The notes under the pieces are model-generated. The model worked only from the letters and a program-made list of their open reading frames with translations, had not been told where the DNA came from and searched no databases. 64,000 nucleotides of DNA, taken from positions 31,685,986 to 31,749,985 of the forward strand of contig CAIIXF020000004.1 of assembly GCA_903813345.2 (NCBI GenBank), written 5' to 3'. This document shows, piece by piece, positions 24,101 to 34,401 of this stretch (position 1 is the first letter of the stretch; each line of letters starts with the position of its first letter). This DNA is from Owenia fusiformis (taxonomy: Eukaryota > Annelida > Polychaeta > Sabellida > Oweniidae). Both the position numbers and the translations under genes were made by a program.

Positions 24101-27100
24101 ATGTAATTGGCTTAACTAGAACAACGGCAACGCCAAAGCGTAGCGAATCCCATCGAACAGCCATGGATGGCATTTTTACAAACAAAGTATATAGCAAAAA
24201 TGGCAGGCATTTTTCAAAAAAAATGACCGCGTTCTACCAAAGTGTCGTTAGACCATTTGCCATACTTATAGTATTCACATACCAAATATGAACAAAATCG
24301 CTCCACTACTTTTCGAGTTATAGTAAAATACGTTAAAATGGCGGCCATTTTTCAAAATGGCCACCTTCTACCAAAAGTGTCATTAGACAGTGTGCCATGC
24401 TTACAGTATTCACATACCAAATATAAACAAAATCGCTTCACTACTTTTCGAATTATTATAAAATACATTAAAATGGCGGCCATTTTTCAATTTTTTTTCA
24501 AAATGGCCACCTTCTACTAAAAGTGTCATAGGATAGTGTGTCATGCTTTTAGTATTCACATACCAAATATGAACAAAATCGCTCCACTACTTTTCGAGTT
24601 ATAGTAAAATACATTAAAATGGCGGGCTGGCGGCCATTTTGAAAAATGGCCGCCTTCTACCAAAAGTGTCATTAGACAGTGTGCCATCCTTATAGTATTC
24701 ACATACCAAATATGAACAAAATCGCTTCACTACTTTTCGAATTATAGTAAAATAGGTTAAAATGGCGGCTATTTTTCAAAATGGCGGCCATTTTTTAAAA
24801 TGGCCACCTTCAACCAAAAGTGTCTTTAGACAGTGTGCAATGTTTATAGTATTCACATACCAAATATGAACAAAATCGCTCCACTACTTTTCGAGTTACA
24901 GCAAAAATCGTAAAATAACGAGTAAAGGCCGCCATTTTTCAAGATGGCTGCCATGTGCTTATTTTATATCTACATTTCTAGCTTTATTAATGTCCTATAT
25001 AATTTTTTTACATCTAAAACATATTGCTATTACAGTTTTACATATTGCACCTGAATTACTGTAAATTCGGCACTGAAATGGCCACCATTTTGAAATGAGC
25101 GACCATTTTGAAAATCGGCTTTCGAGCAGAACTTCTACCCTCATAGGGCACCTGTGTATAAAATATGAACAAAATCGGGCAAACGGTATTTGAGTTATCG
25201 CCCGGACAGACGGACGTACGGACGGACGTACGGACGGATGTATGGACGGACGTACGGACGGACGGACGTACGGACGGACATACGGAGGCGTTCCCTATAT
25301 CCCTCCGAACTTCGTTCGATGGGATAATAAGGTGGCCATTTCAGTCATTATATATCAAACGTTTAAACCCTTAAATGGTTAGGGGTGGATATTATTGGTA
25401 TAATTCCTTATAGCCTAACTGTTTAAGGGTTAAATCTTATTCAATGTACATTTCCTATAATACATCCTCAATCTTTGCAAATACCCATATTTGTCAACTT
25501 ATAATCTCTCCTGGGGGCCGTATATATGGTACATTGATTTAACAAAGATATATTCCAGTCAAGATATGCACCTAATGATATACATACCTTGAATACAACT
25601 CCTACTATAGTGGTCCCAGTTTTGTATGCATTGGGTGGCTTCAGACCTTTCTCTTGTAAGATAGCATTTCTGAAATATGTCAAAAACATGTAATGAAAAT
25701 AAGATATCCAATTATTGTACTTCTGTTTTTTTCTTGTGTGATCTAATTTTGCGCAATTCTCGATTGTGGTAGAATCGTGAAAAATAATTATTGGTTAGAC
25801 CTGATTTATGGTTCATAATCGAATTGCTTGTGCCATGAGGTAATATCTTTAAAACTTCATGGAGTCAAGGGTAACTTAAGTTAACAAAGCTTGAGGATTT
25901 AATAATAATGAAATTTCAAATTCCAAATTAAATAGCAGTGAATTGGAGATTTCTCAAAATTTGTGAAATTAAACTGTGTCGAAAAATCCCGGGAGTAAAT
26001 AGTAATCATCTTCAAATTGTAAACTAAAGGTGGGAGAGCTCAACTTGCACCAACAATAAAATGAAGAGAACTAATAATGAAACTATGTTCTCAAACAACA
26101 ATGAATTACAACTGCTGTGGTCTCCCCAGAATTTAATTGAATGCCCCCCCCCCCGTTCATTCGATTGAGTGGCTAAACTTGATACAAAATCCCCCTATGA
26201 AAAATTCTGGGGAAACAACTGAACTGATATAGCTGAAAATCCGACATTACATAAAGTCATCAACAAAAGTGGGGATATCACAAAAATTCATGAATTGACG
26301 CTAAAACTCTCCGGAGATTCTTGAATGTACGTGAGCTAATGGCCACACTTCTGGATACGTACGTTTTTCATATTTCATCTTATTTTTTGCAATTTGGTTC
26401 AATTAGATGAATTTGAGCATTACTTTGTGAATTTCATCACTATCCACCATTTTTGATTCTTGGTGGAAAATTTGGACTTGACCGATAAAAGAACTCAATC
26501 GAAGTTAATTGGCACAGAGGCAGCTGATCACTTACTTTAATTTCTAAGTTATGGAGGAAACATTTGAGGATACAGGCCCGAAGCCAGGGAGCTGCCCCTC
26601 ACCCCTGGCCAAAATTGTTTCAAAATCAGGCAGTTTTTCACCATCCTGAGCACTTTTTGCATGATTTTTAACCAAAACAGTTAAAAAGCTTCCCCCCATT
26701 GGTAAAAGCCCCCCCTCCCCCCTTCGTAGAACTGGGTAATAGGGGGCGTGTAATGACTGTTCTAACAGATCAACTTTGAAAGAGGTAAGCTAAATATGTC
26801 ACACTTATCAGTGATCTCCACAGGATTTTTTCCCAAGTGGGTGCAAAATTCTCATTTGCTTTAATTCAGATAAAAATTATTCAAAATATGGAGTATGGGC
26901 AATCTGCATCTGATTCGGACGGTTCTATAGCAATCTGTAACTGATTCGGTTCACTTTTTACGCATGCGCAAAAATGAAAGGTGCTTCCCATGATACCTTT
27001 CGATTAAAGCATTCTCCCATTTTAGTTCAATTACCATCATCAATGCTGTGAACAAAACTATTTAGTAATTTAGGACCATCCTAACATGTACATCCATGAT

Positions 27101-30100
27101 CCCAGGTAGTTATTTTCACCGACAATAATCCACCATACACTTTTGTACAAGATTGAACATCTAAAATCAGTACTGTATGTTGAATGTTAAAGAATGATGA
27201 TTGACTGCAGCGGCAAATACAGAAAAATTAAATGTATGGGTGAACCATATTAAATGAAATATATATTGGACATAACAAAAAAGAATGTGAAAAATTAAAT
27301 TGGGAAACTAAAGTCAGGTATTTTGAAAACACGTTAGAACGTTGGAAAAAAAGAAATCTAACTATTTTTGGCAAAGTACAAGTCATTAACTCATTGGGTA
27401 TCTCTCAATTAATATATAATATGACAGTGCTAACAATGCCTTTAGATATTAAAAAGAAAATTCAGACAGCAATTTTCAAATTTTTATGGAAAAGAGAAGC
27501 TGTTAAAAGGAAAACAGTAATTAATGACATTGAAAATGGGGGACTTAATGTAGTAGATATTGATACTAAGATAAAAGCTATACGCGGGTCTTGGATTAAA
27601 AGACTTTTGCATAATAAATCGTCTTGGAATCTCATTATTGAACATTATATTAACAACTTAGGATTTACTGTAAAACAATTCTTGAAGACCACTTTCACTA
27701 GTTAAATTGACATAAAATTGCCAGAATTTTACAAAGAAGCTTTCATTGCCTTTAATAAATGTAAACAAAACAATACAAAAGGTAAATATCGCATGGGAGA
27801 AGTCATATGGCTAAATGAAAATGTAAAAAGCAAAAATAGCACGTTATATTACAAAAGCTGGATTAAATCTGGGTTTATGTATGTCAAGGACTTCTTTGAC
27901 AGGCAGGGTGTTTTTAAAAAGGAAAAAATTATTATTGAACAATTGAAGCATCGAGCTCAAAACTGGATGGTGGAATGGCTTACATTAAAAAAATGTTTGA
28001 CTGTATTTACAAAAGGTTTAGATACCACTTATGGAAATTACATTAATATAAAAGATAGTGAATATGTTCTCTTTAAAGATGGATTTAGGCATATAAATAC
28101 AGTTAGTACGAAGATTGTATATAAACATATAATTGAAGAAAATGTAGAACGGTCAATTTCTGAGAATTACTGGTGCAGAAGTTTTAAGTTGGAGCATAGA
28201 AATAGTCTCTTTAAGCGAGTTTATGTAAGGAAGATAAATAATGTGTCTTATAAAATTCTTGCTCAATTTAACTTTAAACTTCTGCATAATAGCATTGCTT
28301 GTGGCAAAATGGTTTCTAATTGGCATGTAGGTGTAAATAGAAATTGTATGAAATGTAGAGAGACGCAAGATGTGAAACATTTGCTATTTGACTGTGAATT
28401 AATAAAACCAATATGGGAGAAAATTGAAAAAATACTAAAACTTAATATCAGATGGCAGGACATTGTACTGGGCAATATAAAAATCCATGAAAACAAGGTC
28501 TCAATGTTCAGAGACTTATTATTGACTATTGTTGCTTACACTGTTTATTCAAACTGGATAGCTTTCTCAGAAAAGGCCGATCTCTTTATAAATCTGAACT
28601 TCAAGTCAAAAATAGCTTGCAACATTGTATTTTTCGCTAATGTATATGAACATTCAAATTGTAATCATGCTTCATTCTTCGCTAAGCATTTCATACTATT
28701 TTTAGACCAATTTGTTTCATAATTGAACTGTATTATTCATGTATTTGTACATATGTTAAAAGTTAAATTGAATAAAAAAAAAAAAAAAAAATATTAAATG
28801 AAATAACTTTGCTTAATATATTAGTGTGGCAAAAGGGCCCAAACTGAGAACATAATGCCTCCTGCATAAATTCTATCTTGTTTTTTCCTAGTCTATATCC
28901 AATAGACTGAATTTCCTGAGAATTCAGTCTATTGATCATTATGTCCCTCCTGTGAGAAAAAACAGGAAATTTCCTGCACACAATTATCAATTTCGAAACT
29001 TCAGCTCCCAAAAATAAGCATCATAACAATTCAATTAAGTACTAGAGTCCATTTCACTGCTTCATTTCGTCAGTAGAACGGCAAAAATAAGAAATTGGGA
29101 GACCATTGTGCAATAATATATGGAAAAGTATATTCATAATGTACATGAATGACATTTGTATATTTCCGATTTTTTAGTTTTATGTGCAATAAGCCTGTGC
29201 CATCTTGTAATTTGAAGAATTTCAGCCATGTTAATCTTATTGAAAATAACATGGCAGAGAAGCATCCCAATATAAGAGGCCACACACTTTATAAGCCAAA
29301 CTAGAAGCAATCCAAGATATACAAATGTCATTCACGTACATTATGAATATACTTTTCCATATATTATTGCACAATGGTCTCCCAATTTCTTATTTTTGCC
29401 GTTCTACTGACGAAATGAAGCAGTGAAATGGATTCTAAGGTACAATTAAATGCCATAAAAAGTAAAACAGCATATTGTCGAATGGAAATAAAGCTAGGGG
29501 AAGTAACAAATATGCAAATTAATTTACCCAGTCGGCCATTTTGAATGGCACTTCCTATGTAAACAAATAATTTTCAATCCCAAGTTTTAACATATGTGGG
29601 CTATAGTCTGAATATTTTCATTCCAAATTTCAAAAAATTTCAGACTAGAGGATATAGTCTAGTTTTTTCCTATGACCATTGCGCATGTACAATAAAAATC
29701 GACCAATCAAATTTTAGATGCGCAGAAAAAACGAGCAGAGAACCGAATCAAAGAACCAAATCAGTTGTAGATTGCCCTTAATATGCCCTCTACAGGGTGG
29801 GCCAAAAAAATTTGCAACCTTTTTAGAAGGCAAGAAAAGTATCATAACATTATGATATTGACATGAAATTTTTTTTACAGAAACTTAAGGATAGGCATAT
29901 TTTACCATTCAAATACTTAAGCTAATACTGACTTCAAATTTTTTTCTCAGATGTTTGAATATTAATGGTAAATTGTCCGTTTGTCCGAGATTTGCCATTT
30001 TTCTTAGAAAATATGACTTTCTATGATTTTATGTGACCAACAATAACACATTCATTATGTTTACTAAATCTGCTTCAATCTTTGATAACTGTTTAACCAA

Positions 30101-31925
30101 TGTCTAGTACAGGTTTATCAGTATCTAGTCACTATGGTAATATTGTTACACTGTATTAATTATTTATTAAACAAATGCTCTATGCATCCGCCTTTCACCT
30201 TCACAATCACATGGAGACGAGAACTGAACTGGTCAATGGCGAGATCCAGCAGTTCTTGTGGTAGTTGCCTCCACTTATCCTGCAGAACTTCTTATAGTTG
30301 ATCAATAATTTGTGGGGAATAACCATTAACTACAATACATTGCTCTAGGTGCCCCCATGTGTGATAGTCCCAGGGGTTGGCATCTGGTGTATTGGGTGGC
30401 CATTCGACTCAGGACTAATCTTCTTCAAAAGGGACATCTTTCAAGAATAGGGACTCTTTCAGTCCCAAGTGATTATATATTCCGGCAGGATAGTGACCAT
30501 AGGCCAAAAGTCACTATGGAATATCTGGAGCAAAATACCCCTTGATTCATTAGTCCTGATGAATAGCTGCCCAATACACCACTTAACAAAGATTGCAGCA
30601 GATTTAGTGAACATAATAAATGTTCTATCGATGATCACATAAAATTATAGAAAATCACATTTTCTAGGAAAATCGGTAAATCTCGGACACATGAACAATT
30701 TACCATTAATATTCAAACATCTGACAAAAAAATGTGTAGTCAGTATTAGCTTAAGTATTTGAATGGTAAAATATGCCTATCCTTAAGTTTCTGTAAAAAA
30801 TATTTCATGTCAATACCATAATGTTATGATACTTTTTTTGCCTTCTAAAAAGGTTGCAAAATTTTTTGGCCCACCCTGTACAGTCAAATTTTTTATTCTG
30901 TCAATCAGTTCATATGGTTAGAATAAGGAAAGAATGTGATGTAACCACGTGTCTACTTACTAGCTTGTTCTATGTCATCCATCGGACTAGGTTACATCGT
31001 GGAACGCAGCCAAACACGACAATGAAGCCAGTATTCTGAGGTTATAAAATCTAAATCTAAATAATTTCCCATTTGCAGCCCCTTGGAGATTTCCGGAATT
31101 GAACAAAGTAGCGAACGTTCCGATCTTTCAACTTTAGTTCGTTGTTTTTTCACCACCTTATGTGTACTGTTTTCATTTAGGAGGCGGTCTTATTTGAATG
31201 CATCATTACAGGTCTTTATGAATCAATAGATCAATAAACAGCTCTAAAAATACAATTTAGCAGTTTCTTTCATTGCGTACTGCGCATGTTAGGCACGAAA
31301 ACAATTTAGCAGTTTCGTTCGTTGCGTAATTGGGCCTTCTATAATCAGTAGCAAATGCTCGGAAAACATTTTCCAAAATATTTACTTCCGATTTCCTTGA
31401 AGACATGATTGGGTGACACGTCATTGACACGTGATTAAGTCACATGATCGATACAGTAACTAGTCACGTGATCAGACATGTGTCACGTGTCAGTCACGTG
31501 AGCTTGCAAAATGGATGATCTAAATTTCCAAAAAATCGGCTAAGATCAAGATAGATATGCTGTTGCCTTCAGCGTCCTGTTCGGCTGCGTTCCACGATGT
31601 AACCTAGTCCGATGGATGACATAGAACAAGCCGGTAAGTAGACACGTGGTTACATCACATTCTTTCCTTATTCTAACCATATGAACTGATTGACAGAATA
31701 AAAAATTTGATTGTACTCATGGCAATTGCAGGGCTGTCAACTTGGGACCACCTAATATGAGTGACTTCAAAATGTTGGACACCTAAGTCCAAATCTGAAC
31801 ACTTTTGTCCAAATTTTGAACACCTTTGGCCAACTTTTAAACACCTTTGGCCAAAGTTTGAGCACCTTTGCCAAACTTTGAACACCTCAAATTTTTCGCG
31901 CTCGCTACGCTCGCGTTGTCGTCAA

Positions 31926-31970
<45 letters not shown>

Positions 31971-32607
31971 ATGAAAAATTTCCAATGAACATGCGTGACA
32001 CATACGGGATTCGCGTGACAAATCCGAACAAATTGCGTTCGTTTTTTTCCGGCGTTCGTATTTTTACCGTATCGTAAACATATTTCGAAAAAATTTCTAC
32101 AGAAATATTTTTGCTTGACAATTACCACGTAAAATGCGTATTTTGCGTGACATTTTCTGTCACGCAAAAAAAAATGGCGTGACTTCAAATTCTTCAGCAA
32201 ATGCGTGACAAATACGCAAATTGCGGGACAGTTGACAGGCCTGCAATTGAGAACTGATTCGTGTCTTTGATTCGGTTCTCTGCGCAGACTTATTAAAATC
32301 TCAGTTGGGTGCAGCGCTTACTTGCTTTAATGTTGGGAGAACACTGCTTATTGAAATAACACTTGCTAATAATACTGATAGTAACATAAGAGAAATGAAA
32401 AATGAACAAAAAACCTCCAAAATCATGAATTAGCATTTTTTGAAATCTCTAAATCTCGATCATTTCTAAATGAAACGCACCCAAAATAAGACAAATGAAA
32501 GTTCAATATTTATCACTCACATAATACACATCAAATATTAAAAATGAATCGTACCTTCTGCAATTTTCAAAGGAGAATCCCCCGACAACCGGTTCAACGA
32601 CAGCCAT
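12169..32607 (-). CDS. PSMB7: Proteasome subunit beta type-7 (beta2, trypsin-like)
   Basis: Eight exons on the minus strand: 32555-32607, 25588-25669, 23852-23949, 23397-23537, 14616-14731, 13849-13907, 12829-12983 and 12169-12292. All introns are GT-AG and the exon lengths sum to 828 nt, giving 275 residues (the human protein has 277). The start reads [19 protein letters not shown]. The N-terminal propeptide ends at NAYKTG, so mature Thr1 is residue 37 (TTIVG). Asp17 (LGADTR, residue 53) and Lys33 (CSKIHY, residue 69) of the catalytic set are present, as are the conserved [15 protein letters not shown] and [19 protein letters not shown]. This subunit gives the 20S proteasome its trypsin-like activity, in cytosol and nucleus. 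The gene is stretched to 20 kb by insertions in introns 1 and 4. The identification is secure. Confidence 0.97.
12352..12560. mobile_element. Element of the 'ATAACAATATGTCA' family, copy 1
   Basis: In PSMB7 intron 7. Left end ATAGTGACACAACAAAACATTAACATG; right end ACACTATAACAATATGTCATCACTATTA. The middle holds degenerate CCAACTGCCGAACAC-type repeats and an A7 run. The same ends occur at 18276-19541 and, partly, at 23553-23640. No coding capacity. Confidence 0.6.
13229..13557. mobile_element. TA-flanked MITE in PSMB7 intron 6
   Basis: TIR CTGTAGATACACTTA at 13229 and its complement TAAGTGTATCTACAG ending at 13557, with TA on both sides. 329 bp, no coding capacity; mariner-like by TSD. Confidence 0.7.
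14060..14216. repeat. 22-bp tandem repeat, about 7 units
   Basis: Unit TTGAAGGAAGAACACCTCCT TA with a few substitutions (GAAGGGAGAACACCTTCT), in PSMB7 intron 5. Confidence 0.85.
14790..14925 (-). pseudogene. Decayed tandem copy of PSMB7 exon 5
   Basis: 157 bp upstream (gene sense) of true exon 5 lies a second copy, with its acceptor (TTTGTAG) and about 84 bp of coding sequence from 14888 down. The reading is [10 protein letters not shown], then a TAG stop, then [16 protein letters not shown], after which similarity and the splice donor are lost. The homology also covers about 30 bp of intron before the acceptor. It is a duplicated exon that can no longer be used, not an alternative exon. Confidence 0.85.
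15148..15640 (+). repeat. tRNA-derived SINE-like element
   Basis: The head 15150-15222 resembles a tRNA: D-arm TAGCTCAGTGGGAGAGC, anticodon-like loop CTTTTAA (Lys-like), T-arm GGGTTCGATCCCC. Acceptor and anticodon stems carry mismatches, so a functional tRNA is unlikely. The A and B box promoter motifs are present. A tail with GACCCCTGATGGGGATTGAA and AATAAAGC follows at ~15600-15630. Whether head and tail belong to one SINE is an inference. Confidence 0.5.
16030..18275 (-). repeat. Tandem array of PSMB7 exon 4 fragments, block 1 (18 units)
   Basis: Units of 127 bp (a few 123, one 111) each hold, on the minus strand, the last ~85 nt of PSMB7 exon 4 (coding [20 protein letters not shown] through MLFR), the intact splice donor AG|GTAAGAAC and ~40 bp of following intron. 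The common motif GAGACGGTTA recurs at 16071, 16198, 16324, 16435, 16562 and so on to 18201. Sub-families differ by a GAGT deletion (TGTATTTTGTGCAG) and by AATGC/AAAGC. No unit has the exon's 5' part or its acceptor. The unit at 16071 is the most diverged, as expected for the edge of an array. Confidence 0.95.
18276..19541. mobile_element. Insertion in the exon array with an internal AGGTCA-rich satellite
   Basis: Splits an exon-array unit. Left end ACACAAGGCATTAACATGAC; right end AACAATATGTCACCACTTTT followed by GGTGGTGACA, a terminal palindrome. The body is about eight tandem units of ~125-180 bp built of TGACCTT, AAGGTCA, TCAAATCTAAAGTCAGATTT and GATGATTTTGAAAAAA. Before the right end is a GC-rich GCCGGACGCCAACC triplicate. 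Same end family as 12352-12560. Confidence 0.75.
19550..19910 (-). repeat. Tandem array of PSMB7 exon 4 fragments, block 2 (3 units)
   Basis: Continuation of the array between two insertions; unit markers at 19592, 19719 and 19845. The last unit is cut at TTAA by the element starting at 19911. Confidence 0.95.
21640..22190. mobile_element. Diverged copy of the CpG-rich MITE family
   Basis: Begins CAGTCACATTTGTTCAATGC and ends near CCCCGTAAAAATGTGACG. The order of CGTAC/GTCGAC-rich blocks is as in the copies at 2449-4158, with many CpG-to-TpG/CpA changes. An old copy. Confidence 0.55.
22671..22974. mobile_element. 304-bp TIR element with 9-bp TSD
   Basis: TIR CAAGGAGGATTGGCTCCCAG at the left and complement CTGGGAGCCAATCCTCCTTG at the right. 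The 9-bp duplication ATTCAAGAA lies at 22662-22670 and 22975-22983. A 9-bp TSD fits Mutator-like (MULE) MITEs. Nested in the TTAA element. Confidence 0.8.
23225..23396 (-). repeat. Exon-fragment array, proximal unit next to true exon 4
   Basis: One complete unit (marker at 23290) between the TTAA element and the true exon 4, whose 3' part (23397-23480) is the parent or first unit of the array. The true exon alone continues into the 5' coding part and the acceptor at 23538-23539. Confidence 0.9.
23553..23640. mobile_element. Partial copy of the 'CATTAACAT' element family
   Basis: ACAAGGCATTAACATCCAAA followed by CAGACGCTGAACACTGGCAAC and AAAAAAAGTTGGAGACTGTC, matching the ends of 18276-19541 and 12352-12560. 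It lies 15 bp from the PSMB7 exon 4 acceptor. Confidence 0.5.
24100..25340. repeat. Satellite: ~145-bp AAATGGCGGCC units ending in a GGACGGACGTAC run
   Basis: About five units contain CATACCAAATATGAACAAAA, TCGCTCCACTACTTTTCGAG and ATGGCGGCCATTTTTCAAAA. They are followed by the microsatellite-like run 25200-25288 and TCCCTCCGAACTTCGTTCGA. The leading part (24117-24165, ACGGCAACGCCAAAGCGTAG) occurs inverted at 50310-50380. In PSMB7 intron 2. Confidence 0.85.
25690..27246. other. PSMB7 intron 1, upstream part, no gene seen
   Basis: Unannotated intron sequence with C-rich runs at 26141-26156 and 26693-26722. No ORF, TIR or tandem array recognised. Confidence 0.4.
27262..28790 (+). mobile_element. 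5'-truncated LINE (L1/Tx1-like), C-terminal ORF2 part
   Basis: The reading frame from ~27262 to 28722 encodes the C-terminal region of a non-LTR reverse transcriptase: [42 protein letters not shown], then a CCHC-like zinc segment C-x2-C-x(n)-HLLFDC and IKPIWEKI. One in-frame TAA at 27703-27705 interrupts it. A poly(A) tail at 28773-28790 follows, and a 15-bp target duplication ATATTAAATGAAATA brackets the insert (27247-27261 and 28791-28805). Inserted in PSMB7 intron 1, antisense to the gene. With one stop and a perfect TSD it is fairly young. Confidence 0.9.
29042..29437. mobile_element. Foldback element with ~120-bp arms
   Basis: The left arm (CTAGAGTCCATTTCACTGCT, then GGGAGACCATTGTGCAATAA) and the right arm are almost perfect complements for ~120 bp around a ~150-bp loop. 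GTA occurs at both borders. No coding capacity. Confidence 0.75.
29793..30878 (-). mobile_element. Mariner-type element with decayed transposase end
   Basis: TIR CAGGGTGGGCCAAAAAAATT and complement at the right end; TA on both sides. The TIR extends ~90 bp inward with mismatches. On the minus strand, 30403-30165 reads as a DDE transposase C-terminus: [17 protein letters not shown], then HLEQCIVV, a stop, and [26 protein letters not shown]. The N-terminal half is missing, so the element is dead or dependent on another copy. Confidence 0.8.
30881..31713. mobile_element. 833-bp TA element abutting the mariner-type element
   Basis: TIR CAGTCAAATTTTTTATTCTG and complement CAGAATAAAAAATTTGATTG. 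Arms extend about 130 bp inward (ATGTAACCACGTGTCTACTT and complement). TA at 30879-30880 and 31714-31715; the first TA is also the right TSD of 29793-30878. The interior has several CACGTG motifs at 31430-31500. No ORF. Confidence 0.75.
31760..31890. repeat. ~21-bp tandem repeat (TTTGGCCAAC..TTGAACACC)
   Basis: Four to five imperfect units of CACCTTTGGCCAAAGTTTGAG type, just before a GC-rich CGCTCGCTACGCTCGCG palindrome and the G run. Confidence 0.7.
31927..31969. repeat. Homopolymer run of 43 G
   Basis: Uninterrupted G43. The true length is uncertain because sequencing and assembly are unreliable here. Could form G-quadruplexes. It creates false glycine- or proline-rich ORFs in several frames. 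Confidence 0.9.
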
Positions 32608-32940
32608 GATTTCTAGGACTTAAGCGGACTGAATGAGAAATATGATCATTAATATTCAAATAATCATTTTCAAAATATTTTTCATAGACGAATATACTAA
32701 CTAATAATCAACACAGTAAACATTTGTTGAGAAATAATATAATTCTGTGAAAAAATAAATAATGAAGCATTTAATATTAATATTTTTGGCCAATCAAAAC
32801 GCAAAGAAGTATTTGGCTCAAAATTTAGAACTTCCGGAAAATTTCTGCGAGTTTTTATTTTATTTCAAAAGTGCTGTTTACTGACGACTCCCAACCTTGA
32901 TAGTATCGAAGCATCATCACATAAGTAAATCATAATGTAG
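32608..32940. promoter_or_regulatory. Probable divergent promoter region of PSMB7 and the Tudor gene
   Basis: Lies between the PSMB7 start codon and the first Tudor-gene sequence on the other strand. A possible Tudor 5' UTR exon ends at ATGTAG|GTGAAC near 32938. No TATA box is convincing. Assignment is by position only. Confidence 0.3.
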
Positions 32941-33801
32941 GTGAACTGTCTATGTCGTTTTATGAGTACAGCGTATGCAAATACATCCAAATATGGACAG
33001 ATAAATGATCGATCACATATTATCGCCCACAATGTTTTTATGAATGCAATGGAAAGGGGGTATAACCCCAGGATTCAAAGTAGACATTGTGTCTATAAAT
33101 GATGCAAATCTGTATTGAGAAGCTCATTCATTATGGACTATTTTTAGATAATATTTATTTAGTATGATGTGGGAAGCACCCACTGAAAGATATTTATTGG
33201 AAGAATGCATCGAATTACAAAATGCGTCATGTTTTCTGCATTTTAGTGTAAATACTCTATCATGGCCCACTATATTTATTTGGAAATTTGATTTTTCCTG
33301 ATATTTTTGTTAATATTTGGTCATTCCTCAATATTTCTTGAGCTCTATGAAGCGGGGTAGGCACTTATTATGGGTTTGCCCTTAAGAAGCCGATTTCGGT
33401 ATGCTGATCTCTGGGATGTTTACCAATATCATAGCTTGTTAAATGTATTTTACAAAGAAAGGTGTAAGGAATATGCTTACATTGATTAATACACCATAAC
33501 GACGTGGTATATTTGAAAATTAAGTGGTGAGAATTTGCGCAAATGATGGTGGTAAGCAAGAGATATCTGTTAAATCTTAGTTCTGGGGTTTTCCCTCCTC
33601 TTCATGAAATGAAACCAACCAAAGGAAACCCTATTATGTCGTCATCTCATGCCCATCGTTACAATTACACCATTGCATATTTATAATGAGTATTATTCCT
33701 TTTTCCCTGGTTTTTCATCTCTATTTTAGGGACCTCAGTCTCACCATTGGCTTTCACAAGATTGAAAGCCCATGGTCTCACCTTCAGTTGACTAAAATCT
33801 C

Positions 33802-34300
33802 TTCTTGAAAGAAAGTTTCAGCTTTACTCTTTCAATTTACAATGAATCTCTGAGCTTGTAAAGTCAATCAGAGCTTGTTGTCAAAATATGGATTATTTTC
33901 TAGTCATTTCCTCTAATGGGATCGAGTATTGAGTACACATTTCGCATACTATTCCTTCCAACTCCCCTTGCAATGAAATGCAATTACATGTATGTATTGT
34001 TGTACCTCAATCATCTTCATAGTCCAACCAGATACTACATCAAAATCAAATCAGATTTTTCAATTGACTGCATAATTTTCTGGAAAACTGAACTGAATTG
34101 GCACTAATGGTTATGCAACCCATTCCATCCTCCTTTTGCCTAAATTCTGGGTTTGTTTTTCTGTTGTGTTTACATTTTTTTATTTATTTTAATTCTAACA
34201 GTTTGCCATCAGGGAGCCTAATTAGTACAATTAAATGATAATTTCTTGAAAGAAAGTTTCAGCTTTACTCTTTCAGTTTACAATGAATCTCTGAGCTTGT
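33802..34300 (+). repeat. Direct repeat pair of ~58 bp
   Basis: TTCTTGAAAGAAAGTTTCAG..CAATGAATCTCTGAGCTTGT at 33802-33859 recurs with one difference at 34242-34300, 100 bp before the Tudor-gene coding exon. The sequence between (33860-34241) shows nothing recognisable. Confidence 0.8.
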
Positions 34301-34401
34301 CATTCTTACCTCATTTATTCTATACTTTCATATGTACTACTCCCCTCAACAAACTGTTTATAATTTCATAAATCCAATTATTGCATATTTTTTATTTGCA
34401 G

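Noticed and set aside
31761-32200. Glycine-rich and proline-rich frames on both strands
   Set aside because: They are translations of the G43 homopolymer and its complement.
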